A stretch of 64,000 nt of DNA from Tausonia pullulans (lineage: Eukaryota > Basidiomycota > Tremellomycetes > Cystofilobasidiales > Mrakiaceae). A program made the position numbers and the translations under genes. This document shows, piece by piece, positions 54,503-64,000 of the stretch. A model generated the notes under the pieces. That model ran no database searches and had not been told where the DNA came from. It saw only the letters and a program-made list of their open reading frames with translations. The stretch spans positions 1,116,001 through 1,180,000 of the forward strand of contig OX637627.1 of assembly GCA_951802195.1 (NCBI GenBank). The letters run 5' to 3'. The number at the start of each line of letters is the position of its first letter. Within the stretch, counting starts at the first letter, position 1.

Positions 54503-56075
54503 TTAAACGTTGACCTTGCGGACTACAATTGGCACAAGCTCTCCTGTCACAATGGGACAGTTAGGGTGGTTGAGAACTGCATTGAAGAGAGGTGAAGAGG
54601 TCAGGACCGTCCGGCAGGACGGGTAGGCTTCCAGGAGACGCCACTCACCCACGAACGCCGCACGCATGAGACCGCAGTGAGCGGTGAGTGAGACGTCTTA
54701 TGCGAAGGTTAACATTAGCATGTCGTTCCAGGAAGAGAGAGCGAAGAAAACTGACAAGTGTCGTCCTCCTTCCAAATCTCCTCCATGGCGTTAAAGATCC
54801 GGTCCCAGACGCTCTGCTCCGACTCATGGACGTCCGGATCGAACATGAGGTCCTCCTCGGGCATCGATTCCGGAAAGGTGATGTGCGGGAACTCGGCCTG
54901 AGCCTCACTGCATTGAGAGCAGCGGCGTCAACGTGTGCGCGCGCAAAGTACAAGGAGGAGAACGCACGACTTGGGCTGGCGCTTATCGCAGGTGTTCATG
55001 CCGCAAACCTCCCGAATTTGCTGGAAAAAGGGTATAGAATACTCTTACGATCAGCTTTTTCAGCTAGACACTTCGAGACACGTGTCACTCACCTCCAGCG
55101 CGCGCAAGTCCTTGTCCTTGCCCTCAAAGTGCTCCGAACCCCAGATCCCCTCCCAGCTGAGGATGCATGTCCGGGATGTTCGCCGGAGGGGCGACGTGTA
55201 CCACTTGGTCGGAAGAGGCACTCCGTGCTTGGCCTCGTTGACCCACGCCTTGGAAAGAGCGCGGGCCTGGCCCTCACCGACGTGGGTGAGGTAGGGATCT
55301 GAGCGAGTGAGGTCAGTAGTGGATTTTCTGATGTTCAAGGGGGCAAAAGAGACAGGAGAAAACGCTCACCCGGTCCCCAAGTGAGCTCGCCCTGTTATAC
55401 ACCAAAATGCATGTGAATTCGCAAGCGTCGTCGAGTCAGAACTGGTCGTACCTTCGCTCAGATCCGAGACGGGCCTCCGAAGGAAGGCGAGGGCCAGCCT
55501 AGGCACAATGGGACGACTCACGTCACCATACTTCCGTCCCCAGCCTCCGGGGACATCCCACGTTCCCTCCGGACTGTACTTGACCTCGGCGACCTGGCGA
55601 CGTGAAGGGAAAACGCGCGGAAACATGTGGCCGACGCGTCAGCCCTCGCTACAACGTTGGAGGAAAGGCAAGCCTTGGTTGCATTTCACGTACGTTGTGG
55701 AACCCCTGGCCGTGCCTGGCGAACCAAAGAACCTTGTACGAGGTGCCTTCCGGGGCGTCCGTGTTGAGGTCTAATGGCCAGAACGAGGGCAAGAGGTAGG
55801 CCAGACGTGTGAGCTGACAACACACCCGGTCGACGCGCCCGATGGACCCCTCAGACGAACCTGCGATCTGCTGCTTGAACTTGGCCCAGCGGTCCGGAGA
55901 CTCGTCGAGGAGTCCGAACGACTTGTCCAGCTGGGATAGTAATGCTTGAATCAGTCGGGGGAGGAAAGACAGGTGTTCGCTGGACAACTCACGGAAGCCT
56001 CAGCCGAGACCTTGGGGGCGAGAACGTCCTGATGGAAGAACCCTGGGACGTGCTCGAATTTGTAGAGGGGCGACA
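54503..56075 (-). CDS. phosphoglycerate mutase-like protein (histidine phosphatase superfamily, PMU1 type)
   Basis: Branch-1 histidine phosphatase, probably a small-molecule phosphatase rather than a glycolytic mutase. It starts MSPLYKFEHVPGFFHQDVLA. The catalytic motif is YKVLWFARHGQGFHNVAE, with RHG and the following His. Next come SPEGTWDVPGGWGRKYGD, LTHVGEGQARALSKAWVNEA and PTKWYTSPLRRTSRTCILSW. LTAHCGLMRAAFVAVLNHP carries the second catalytic His. The end is TGELVPIVVRKVNV. About nine introns. The SPLRRTSRTC segment and size (about 300 residues) match fungal Pmu1-like proteins; yeast PMU1 itself is of uncertain function. It is divergent from the SDR gene with 192 bp between starts. Confidence 0.87.
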
Positions 56076-56267
56076 TAGGGAGCGAGAAAGAGCTCTGGAA
56101 AGTGGCCAAGCTTAGCGAGACCTGGTTGACGGTGACTGGGAGGAGAGGGAGAGACGGTGGAGCAATGAGCGCCTGCTTCGAGCGCTTCTCCTCAGACCCT
56201 TCACGTCCTCTTCTTCTCTCCATCGCGTCATCGCGTCTGACCCTGGCCCACAACCACCACCATCATC
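56076..56267. promoter_or_regulatory. 192-bp divergent promoter
   Basis: Separates the PMU1-like and SDR starts; ends with a CAC/CAT-rich leader just before the SDR ATG. No named element recognised. Confidence 0.4.
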
Positions 56268-57463
56268 ATGCCCAAGACCGTTCTTCTCACCGGCGCCTCC
56301 CGCGGCCTTGGCCTCGCCACGCTCGAGATCCTCCTCGCCCAGCCTGCCAACGTCGTCGCCGTCTCTCGGTCGCTTCCTCCAGCACTCGAGGCACTCCAGA
56401 AGCAGCACGCCAACTCCCTCGTCGTCATCCAGGGCGATGTTGCTGACCGCTCCGTCTCTGAGAGTGCCGTCGAGCAGGCGATCAGCAAGTTTGGGTCCCT
56501 CGACGGCATTATTCTCAACGCGGGTGTCCTCCAGCCACTTGGTCGCATCGGAGACGTCGATGTGTGAGTCCATGCGAGCGAGACGCGTCTGGACGCGATT
56601 CGACGCGCGCGCGCTGACGCGTTTCTCTGTTGCTCTCTCGTTCGCGCCCGACCCAGGGCTAACTGGGAGAAAATCATGCAGATCAACTTCTTCTCGCTCA
56701 TCCACACCATCCAGCTCGCTCTTCCTCATCTTCGCAAGGCTAAGGGGACTGTCGTTCTTGTTTCGTCGGGTGCCGCTGAAAGTGAGCGGCACGATTTCGC
56801 AGCTCAGCCTTTAGTGAGTGTAACACTGACCACATGCGTCGTCGACCACAGAGGGTAACGGCGGCTGGGGAGCGTACGCTTCAACTAAGGCCGCGATGAA
56901 CTCGCTTGCGAGGTGAGTTGATCGACCAAAAGAAGATCAAGCTGTTTGCCGCTAACTGACTGCATCGCCATATTTTCTCGACAGAACTCTTGGCACTGAG
57001 GAGGAGGACATTTTCACCATCGCTGTCCGACCGGGCACGGTGGGCTTAATCCTCTCTGAACAGATTGTTCCTGGCTCCGAGTGCTGACTCGCCGTCCTAC
57101 AGGTCGACACCGACATGCAGGCGGACATTCGGGCAGAGGGAGCCGACCACATGAGGTGGGTCAAACCACTCTCTATATGGACATCACTTGGGGCTGATGA
57201 CCCCTCAACTGCAGCGCTGCCGACTACGCGATGTTCAAGAAGCTCCACACGGACAAGGTTTTGCTGGCCCCTCAGGAGTGCGTCTCGTTACCTCCGTCCT
57301 CCCTCGGCGCAACTCTTTTTCGTCCAACTGACCATGGAAGACTTCCTTCAGCCCCGGCCACGTCCTTGCTACCTTGGCAGTCAAGGGTGGCAAGCGCGAG
57401 TGGAGCGGAAAGTTCCTCTCCTGGAACTCGGACGAGCTCGCTGACTATCAGCGTGCGAAATAA
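56268..57463 (+). CDS. short-chain dehydrogenase/reductase
   Basis: NAD(P)-dependent SDR with a classical Rossmann fold, close to the fungal Irc24/YIR035C and sepiapterin-reductase-like group. It starts MPKTVLLTGASRGLGLATLE, with the TGxxxGxG cofactor motif. VVAVSRSLP suggests an NADP-preferring Arg. VIQGDVADRS, DGIILNAGVLQPL (NAG motif), NWEKIMQINFFSLIHTIQ and TVVLVSSGAAE (catalytic Ser) follow. GGWGAYASTKAAMNSL supplies the catalytic Tyr and Lys (YxxxK). IAVRPGTVDTDMQADIR and LAVKGGKREWSGKFLSW finish the fold, ending LADYQRAK. Six introns. About 250 residues, normal. The substrate is unknown. Confidence 0.91.
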
Positions 57464-58440
57464 TGAATACTTTATCCCTCGTCCTAATTTGTTTTCCTGG
57501 GATGAAATTGTGAGCAACGAAAAGACCAGAGAAAGGAGAGATCGCCAAAGCAGCCTGCAGGCGATCTTGGTGCATCCCCCTACTAGCTCATAGTCTGTCA
57601 CCAGAAAAAGTTCCACAAGAGCACGGTTGAGCAAGCCTCACATTAGGGAGGAATCCAGTAATGTGTCCGGTCGAGGCACGCTAGTCGAGTGAAAGGAGCA
57701 AGATGAACGTAGTTTCAGCTTCAAGTCAGTCTTCTGAGCACGCCCGACCTGTATGTCCCTCAGATCCTCAACCTATGTACTTCTGACTAGTACGGGGGAG
57801 CGCATACGACTCGACTGCCGGCCTAGACGTGAGATTGTACTCGCCCCCCCCCATAGCGATATCCATCCAATCTCAACGGCCGCCTCAACGTGGAAGAACC
57901 CCGAGCCACGCCAAGATGACAGGCCGCATGCGACTTTTTTTTTGTGGGTGAGCGAGCGTCGAAATCAATTCTGAAGCAGATCTAAGAGAGGAGCTCTTTT
58001 CAGCTCCCGTGGGCCTTCGCTAGTCTCCGATAGAGGCCTAGCTCTCAGTCCCTCGAACGCTCCGGCTCGTCCCCCTGATTGATACCATAGATTCTCTGTC
58101 TCAGGTTGAAATACACCCTGACGAGGCCTCCAGCGTGGGCGCTCTTCGTCACTTATAACAGAATTAGTCGCCTTCTGAGCGGTAGGCTGGGCAGCCCCCT
58201 AACACGTGACAAGTGAAGTACATGCTGACGTCCTGGAAGACGGTCTCGCATGTGTCACCGACGAAGGTGGCTAACCCGGGGCTGCAAGCATGCCCCTGTG
58301 GTTCAGGCGAAAGGGGCAAACGCCAGCTGAAAAACGACCTTCGATTATCTTGTTCTGGTTGACCATCAAACCTCAACTTCTTTCTCTCTTCCTATCCTCT
58401 TTCCCTAAGATCTTTCACTTCTTCCTGTGTCAAAGCCATC
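57464..58440. promoter_or_regulatory. intergenic region upstream of the first GH5 mannanase
   Basis: 977 bp containing the SDR 3' UTR and the mannanase promoter. It has a C10 run near 57846 and a T9 run near 57936. No gene supported. Such length fits a regulated promoter, but no carbon-catabolite or activator site can be assigned with confidence. Confidence 0.4.
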
Positions 58441-60819
58441 ATGCTCGTCCATCATCTTGCTCTCGCCGCGTCGTTGCTCAGCGTCGCCGCCGCTGTCGCT
58501 GTCCCTGTTTCGCCCGATTCACCCGCTGGGGACCTCGTCAAGAAGGCCGTCCCTGCAGGATTTGTCACGACGTCGGGCTCTCACTTTGTGCTTGATGGGA
58601 AGCGTGCGTCTGTGATGTCTGCTAGCTGCCTTGGCGAATCATGACCGGGTGCTGATGAGATCCTCAAATTGCCTCTCCTCATCTCACTCAGCTTTCTACT
58701 TCGCAGGCAGTGAGTACTCCGAGCTCGATCCTGGAGAATACAACGCAGCGATTTAACACACAATATCCATAAGCGAATGCCTACTGGCTGCCTCAGCTTC
58801 CCCAGACAGCCGACATGGACGCGACCTTCAAATCCATGGCCGCAGCCGGAGTCAAGGTGCGGGATGCACGTGACCGCCGAATCGCTTGATCATCAGCTCA
58901 CGTTGGACGCTGGTGGCTTTCCTGTCCAATCGTCAATCCAGGTCGTCAGGACTTGGGCTTTCGGCGACCTTACCACCGCCGCCACTTACTACCAGACGAT
59001 CTCATCTACGGGGGGAACGTGAGCACCTACCTCGATATACCCTCTCAGTCGTCTTGATGACACTCACTCTCTTCAGCATCAACTACGGAGCCAACGGTCT
59101 CCAGAAGCTCGATGCTGTCGTCAAATCGTCTCGGGCCCACAATATCAAGCTTGTCCTCACTCTGACCAATAACTGGGGAGACTACGGAGGAAGTGAGTGA
59201 CGGGGCCATGCGAGGTGCATACTCCCCTTCAGCGGGGGCACGCTGATTCATACTTTTTTAACAGTGGATGAATACGTCAAGAAACTTGCCGCCGACAAGA
59301 CGGTCCACTCGAGCTTCTATACGGATGCGGCCGTCAAAAAAGCATACAGTGAGTTCAGTCCTCCTCGACGTCCGACTCGAACTCGGCTAATCACAGCGCC
59401 CCTTTGGCATGACCAGAGGCGTACGTCAAGGTCCTTGTTGACCGCTACAAGAGCTCTTCGACTATCTTCGCCTGGCAGCTCAGTGAGTTGCGAATTTACT
59501 TGCCCATCAGAACTACTTATTGACTTCTCATTCAATCTCTTCTCAGCCAACGAGGCCCGCTGTGTTGGCTCCCTGCCCGCTGGTTCCACTTGCAACACCG
59601 CAATGATCACGGCCTGGGTCAATGAGATGGCTGCCTATGTCAAGTCGCTTGACCCCAACCACATGGTCTCCGTGCGTCCCGTCGTCGCCGGTTTTCTAGT
59701 TTATGGCTCTCATCGCGTCATATTTTGCAGCTCGGCGACGAGGGCTTCTTCAACTGGAGCGGACGCAGCGAGTACCTCTACAACGGTGAGCTCCCAGCAG
59801 GCTCAGCAGGACATCTTTGGCTTTAGCGCAGGTTCGGAGCTTACATTTTCGCAAACAGGCGGCTCGGGAATGGACTGGGACGCCAACCTGAAGCTAAAGA
59901 ACATCGACTATGGTGAGAGGACATGGTCCTTGATCCCTTTTGTTATTTCCTGTTCTGACCTGACCTCTGCCTCGTCCCTCTAGGAACTTTCCACCTCGTG
60001 CGTCTTGCGTTGGCCGCTGCTGCCTTGGCTCAAACGCTAACCTCTCACCGAACTCGCCATGCAGTACCCCGGCGCTTGGAAGATTACCCCTGACCAGGGC
60101 ACGCAGTATATCAGCGACCACGGCTACAACGGCAACAAGTTCGGCAAGCCCGTCGTCATGGAGGTCCGTCGGAGCAGCTCTTGGCGACCGCACTTAAATC
60201 CCTACTGAGCCTGATGCCCCTCTAAATCAACAGGAATTTGGCCTCGAGGCCCAGGCAGACAAGCTCAAGTACTACCCGACGTAAGCAGCTATCTTCATCT
60301 TGTCTTAAGTAGGTCGGTCATCGCTGACTGCGCTCTTTCCCTGTCCAGTTGGATCAACGCCGCCACGACCAAGAACGTTCGTTGCCGCCCTCGTCTAGTC
60401 ATACCTCATCCGCTACTGACGTACAGATTTACTTTATTCTAGCTCGGCGGCATCATGAGCTGGCAGTGGGGGCAGCGTGGTCTGTCGAATGGCGACAGCA
60501 GCGATGAGTGCGTCCCCAGTCAGCAAGGATCATAAGGCCGGCTCGACTTGGGATACTGACCTTCCCTGTTATTTTCTTGCGCTCCAGTGGCTTCACCAGT
60601 AAGTTCTTTCAGTCAGGTCCCTCTCTTTGTGCCCTCACTGATGGCTCTCCGCCCACTCTACCTACAACGCCCAGTCTACCCCGAGTCCGTGCCTCTTTGC
60701 TCGTCGTCCTCCTGTTAATCAGCCAGTTGACTCTCTCATATACCTACCCTTACAGCAACACCCAGATTTACAACATTATGAAGGGCGTCGCCGCGACGCA
60801 GAACGCCAAATCCAAGTAG
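58441..60819 (+). CDS. secreted GH5 endo-beta-1,4-mannanase, copy 1
   Basis: Glycoside hydrolase family 5 enzyme, predicted to cleave mannan outside the cell. MLVHHLALAASLLSVAAAVA is a clear signal peptide, and DLVKKAVPAGF a likely dibasic processing site. The catalytic domain begins SGSHFVLDGKRAFYFAGSNA with YWLPQLPQ, and KVVRTWAFGD is the conserved Arg strand. GDYGGMDEYVKKLAADKTVH follows. IFAWQLTNEARC holds the acid/base Glu after Asn, and SLGDEGFFNWSGRSEYLYNG the substrate loop. FHLYPGAW and KPVVMEEFGLEA (nucleophile Glu), then GGIMSWQWGQRGLSNGD, complete the site. The end is IYNIMKGVAATQNAKSK. About a dozen introns, very dense. All catalytic residues are present, so it looks functional. 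Substrate could be another beta-mannoside. Confidence 0.93.
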
Positions 60820-61657
60820 GCGGGCTCGACCGATTAGCGTGCCCCTTCATCGAGACCTTCTCATATTCATCCTCGAGCACCTGGATCTAGATATAAGATT
60901 TGCCTTGTCTTAGCTCACCCTGCAGTGTCATTCAGCGCGAAGTCAGATCAGAGTATTAATCCTTGTTGAAGATTCTGGAAGGCGGCAGGGAACGTAGCAA
61001 AAAATAAGATGCCAGCGCATCGGTGGCCTGGGTGATGGGTGATGGAGGCACGCGCTAATCCCTCCACGTTGGGATCGACCAGCCCCCCTGGGCCCGTTTC
61101 AGGCGCCGCCGTCCCGCCTTGACTCGTCGGTCTCTCTGATACCACATGCAATTGGCAAGTTACAGACTAGGGACCACGATTTGGCCTTCGGACGCTCTTG
61201 CGCGAAGCCAAGCAGGGAGGAGGCAGCGGTGTTGGCACCTGACTGACCTTTTCGGACAATCCTCGGTCCCCAGCGAGCAGCTGCACTATACGCTTATGAA
61301 GGTGGGAGTTCTGTAAATCATTAGCCTGTGTTTCACTTCGCACTAGCATTGATCTCGTGCTCAGTCAGACCGGAGCAACTCAACTCTGGCTGGATCCCCA
61401 AGTCAGACCAGTCGGCGTCGCGCAAGCCATCTCACCAAACTCCTGCGCTGGACTTTCTCCGTGTGGCAGGGCCACCGCTCCTGTTTAGATCGAAAAACAT
61501 GCTTCGGCAGTATACTACAGCGAAGGCACTCCTGCTAAGACCGGCTGCCCCCGAAACTCAGTCTGATCCTCTGCACAATAAAGCCGGCGTCGGACTGGGA
61601 TCATCTTTTAAACTTCCAACCATCACCCTAACCCCCTCTTCACCCCCTCCCTCACCC
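60820..61657. promoter_or_regulatory. intergenic region between the two GH5 genes
   Basis: 838 bp with the copy 1 3' UTR and copy 2 promoter. A putative AT-rich element (ttttaaac, about 61608-61615) lies about 45 bp before the copy 2 ATG. No gene supported. Confidence 0.4.
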
Positions 61658-63587
61658 ATGCTCTTCAACCAGATTCTTGTCACGGCGACGCTTGTCACCC
61701 TCGCCGCCGCTGCCGTGGTCCCCTCTGAGGACATGGAGAAGCGGTCTACACCCAAGGGCTTCGTGCAGGCCACCGGAAACCAGTTCACCCTCGATGGAAA
61801 GCGTTAGTCAAGGATAATGCTGAGTGCTAGATCAGAGATATATGATTGACATACACTTAAATTCACCCTTCAGCCTTCTATTTTGTCGGAGGTTCGTATG
61901 AGAGCCGTTCGAGATGCCTTTTACCTGCCTGAGTTGAGCCTGACGGCCGCGAGCATTTTCGCCGCCATCTCTCCTCTTCCTCAGCGAACGCTTACTGGCT
62001 AGCGCAGCTCCCCACCAATGCCGATGTTGACGCTACCTTCAAGTCAATGGCTGACGCCGGTGTCAAGGTAGGCTTGTCTTATCCTGTTCATACATCATAG
62101 ATTTAACACGCCCCCCCTTTCCCCTTCTTCAGGTCGTCAGGACCTGGGCTTTCAGCGAGCTCCAGAGTTATCCAGGCGTCACCTACTATCAGACCTTCAA
62201 GGATGGAAAGCAGGTGTATGTACTTCTTTACATTCGACTTCATCCTCGCTGTGACATAGGGTTGACACTTTGCTTGCTCCAGGATTAACGAGGGTGCCGA
62301 TGGACTCCAGAAGCTCGACTACGTCGTCCAGTCGGCCGAGAAACACGGCCTAAAACTCGTGCTCGCCTTTGCTAACAACTGGTCCGACTACGGAGGCATG
62401 GACGAGTACACCAAGAACCTTGCTGCCGACAAGACAGTTCACTCAAGCTTCTACAAGGACGCTGCGGTGAAGAAGGCTTATAGTTTGTTCCTTCCCATTC
62501 ACTCTGGCGTCCGTTCTCCCGCTGACAGGTTCAAACAGAGGCCTATGTCAAGAATCTCATCGGCAAGTGGAAAAAGTCGCCGGCCATCTTCTCATGGCAG
62601 CTCGGTGCGCAGTCTTCATCTAGCCCATCCTAGAGACGACGATCCTGATGTATCTTTCTCCCAGCCAACGAGCCCCGCTGCGGTGGCTCTAGTATTCCTG
62701 CGGGAGACTGCAACGTTCAGACCATCACCGACTGGGTCACTGAAATGTCGGCTTACATCAAGTCTCAAGATAAGAATCACATGGTCTCGGTGCGTCTATC
62801 TTGGCATCGGTGGCAATTATGCAGGCATTTCTGACACTTTTCCGGACATAAAGATCGGAGACGAGGGCTTCTTTAACTGGGCTGGTCGACCCGAGTACAT
62901 CTGGAACGGTGGCGCCGGTATCGACTGGGACGCGAACTTGCAGCTGAAGAACATCGACTATGGTGAGCGCATCATTCTCCATCCTCATACTCATGCTTGG
63001 TCTAACCGACTATTCTCAGGTACTTTCCATCTCTATCCTGAGCACTGGGGAATCACCAATGAGGTCGCCACCCAGTACATCACGGACGTGAGTAATCGAA
63101 CAGGTCTTGAGGCAAGCCATCATCAATTGCTCACGCGCGTCGCCTAAATGCATCCAATTTTCCTTCAGCACACCTGGAATGCGAACAAGTATGGCAAGCC
63201 TGTAGTCATCGAGGTTCGTACCGAAGACTCCCATGCAGAAACAGACGTCCAGGTGGTCGTAGGCGCAGCACATCGGCCGGCTGACCCCTTCTCTGTCCAC
63301 AGGAGTTTGGCCTCGTCTCGGAGGATCAGAAGGTCCAGTGGTATCAGACTTGGGCTAAGGCAGGAATCGATACTGGGATCGATGGTATCATGCCGTGGCA
63401 GTGGGGCCAGCGTGGTCTCTCGAACGGCGACAGCCACGGTAAGCTCGCTCTTCTGCCGCAATGCCACGGCGTCGCATGCTAACCATTTCCCCTTCTGGCA
63501 GATGACGGCTACGCGAACTACCCAGATGAGCCTGTTTTCCAGGTTCTCAAAGATATCGCGACCCAGATGAACGCCAAGTCCAATTAG
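61658..63587 (+). CDS. secreted GH5 endo-beta-1,4-mannanase, copy 2
   Basis: Tandem paralogue of the preceding gene. It opens with the signal peptide MLFNQILVTATLVTLAAAAV and a Kex2-type KR site in SEDMEKRSTPKGF. The domain reads QFTLDGKRAFYFVGANAYWL, KVVRTWAFSELQSYPG, then NNWSDYGGMDEYTKNLAADK. IFSWQLANEPRC has the acid/base Glu, SIGDEGFFNWAGRPEYIWNG the substrate loop, and KPVVIEEFGLVS the nucleophile Glu. GIMPWQWGQRGLSNGDSHDD follows, ending IATQMNAKSN. The intron positions follow copy 1 closely. Differences concentrate in the N-terminus and in surface loops such as SYPGVTYYQTFKDGKQV. Both copies appear intact. Confidence 0.93.
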
Positions 63588-63818
63588 GTAGTCGACAGTC
63601 GGCGAAGAGCAGGGCGCCCATCGGCGCGCCTCATAAGCATCTGATGACGTCGAGTCTCTTAATTCGATCTCCTCGGTGTTTGCTCGTCTTTCTTTCTCTT
63701 TCTTTCTCTTTCTTCGGGATAACAATTCTATGATGTCTTTCGTCACGCCTTAGACTAAAGAAGACGGAATCGGGAACTGCGTGAATGCAAGACATCAGAT
63801 CTATCCCAGCGCCAGGCT
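63588..63818. other. convergent 3' region with a CTTT repeat
   Basis: 231 bp between copy 2 of the mannanase and the NOP14 stop, with a CTTT/TTTC microsatellite at about 63689-63714. No gene. Confidence 0.6.
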
Positions 63819-64000
63819 CTACTTGCCCGCCCTCCGCTTGTCGCGGGCCTTCTCGCGTTCCATCGCCTTCTCCTCGGCGCGCTCGACGGTGATGGCTCCG
63901 TGGACGGAGCGCATCCTCTGATCGTACGCAGCGTCTTTCTCGTCCTTCTCGCGGTTGCGCTCGGTCGCGAGGAAGCGGGCATCCTTGCGGAGCTCGCGGA
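63819..64000 (-). CDS. NOP14: nucleolar protein NOP14, C-terminal end only
   Basis: Only the last 59 codons are in the window; the gene continues past the right edge. The reading is RELRKDARFLATERNREKDE, AAYDQRMRSVHGAITVERAE and EKAMEREKARDKRRAGK followed by TAG. The RELRKDARF(L/I)A motif and charged tail are typical of the C-terminus of Nop14, a nucleolar factor needed for 18S rRNA maturation and 40S assembly. Another charged coiled-coil protein is possible but less likely. Confidence 0.82.
   Translation of the reverse strand, partial: RELRKDARFLATERNREKDEKDAAYDQRMRSVHGAITVERAEEKAMEREKARDKRRAGK

Noticed and set aside
1-64000. tRNA genes, CRISPR arrays, transposons or virus-like elements
   Set aside because: By eye I found no paired A/B boxes, spaced direct repeats, terminal repeats, or transposase, reverse transcriptase or capsid motifs. 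A covariance-model and profile search would be needed to exclude them firmly.

Overview
The window reads as nuclear DNA of a basidiomycete fungus. Genes are GC-rich and densely packed on both strands. They are split by many short introns, mostly 50-200 nt, with GT(G/A)NGT donors, CTGAC-like branch points and CAG acceptors. Gene content (Ssk1, calcineurin B, Med13, Vps24, PNUTS-like and AIG1-like proteins) and the intron style suggest a Pucciniomycotina red yeast or relative. That placement is an inference from style; no marker gene in the window proves it. I recognise no virus-like element, transposon, CRISPR array or tRNA gene.

Left third (1-22.8 kb): the 5' end of a class III alcohol/formaldehyde dehydrogenase gene, an aldo-keto reductase, the lysophospholipid acyltransferase LPT1/ALE1, an SMP-30/regucalcin family protein, the very long Mediator subunit MED13, the ESCRT-III subunit VPS24, an annexin with a low-complexity tail, ribosomal protein RPL18, a degenerate gene remnant and a TRA2-like RRM/RS splicing protein.

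Middle (22.8-47.7 kb): a 2.2 kb stretch without a convincing gene, an ARO8-like aromatic aminotransferase, calcineurin regulatory subunit CNB1, the mitochondrial tRNA-modifying GTPase MSS1, a PNUTS-like TFIIS-N/RVxF/CCCH protein, an HMG-box protein, the R-SNARE SEC22, and a roughly 2,050-residue Ssk1-type response regulator. Upstream of its canonical receiver, the Ssk1 protein carries kinase-like and pseudo-receiver regions.

Right (47.7-64 kb): prefoldin subunit 2, eIF3m, an AIG1/FAR-17a-like membrane protein, an unrecognised conserved-looking protein, a phosphoglycerate-mutase-like protein (PMU1 type), a short-chain dehydrogenase, two tandem secreted GH5 mannanases, and the 3' end of NOP14.

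Most genes are housekeeping and independent; I see no metabolic cluster except the tandem GH5 pair. Several pairs share short divergent promoters (PFD2/eIF3m 177 bp, PMU1-like/SDR 192 bp, CNB1/MSS1 215 bp). The most distinctive features are ultra-short first coding exons, three of them just the ATG, two likely GC-AG introns, and the layered domain architecture of the Ssk1 protein. I did not find a clearly new biological system.
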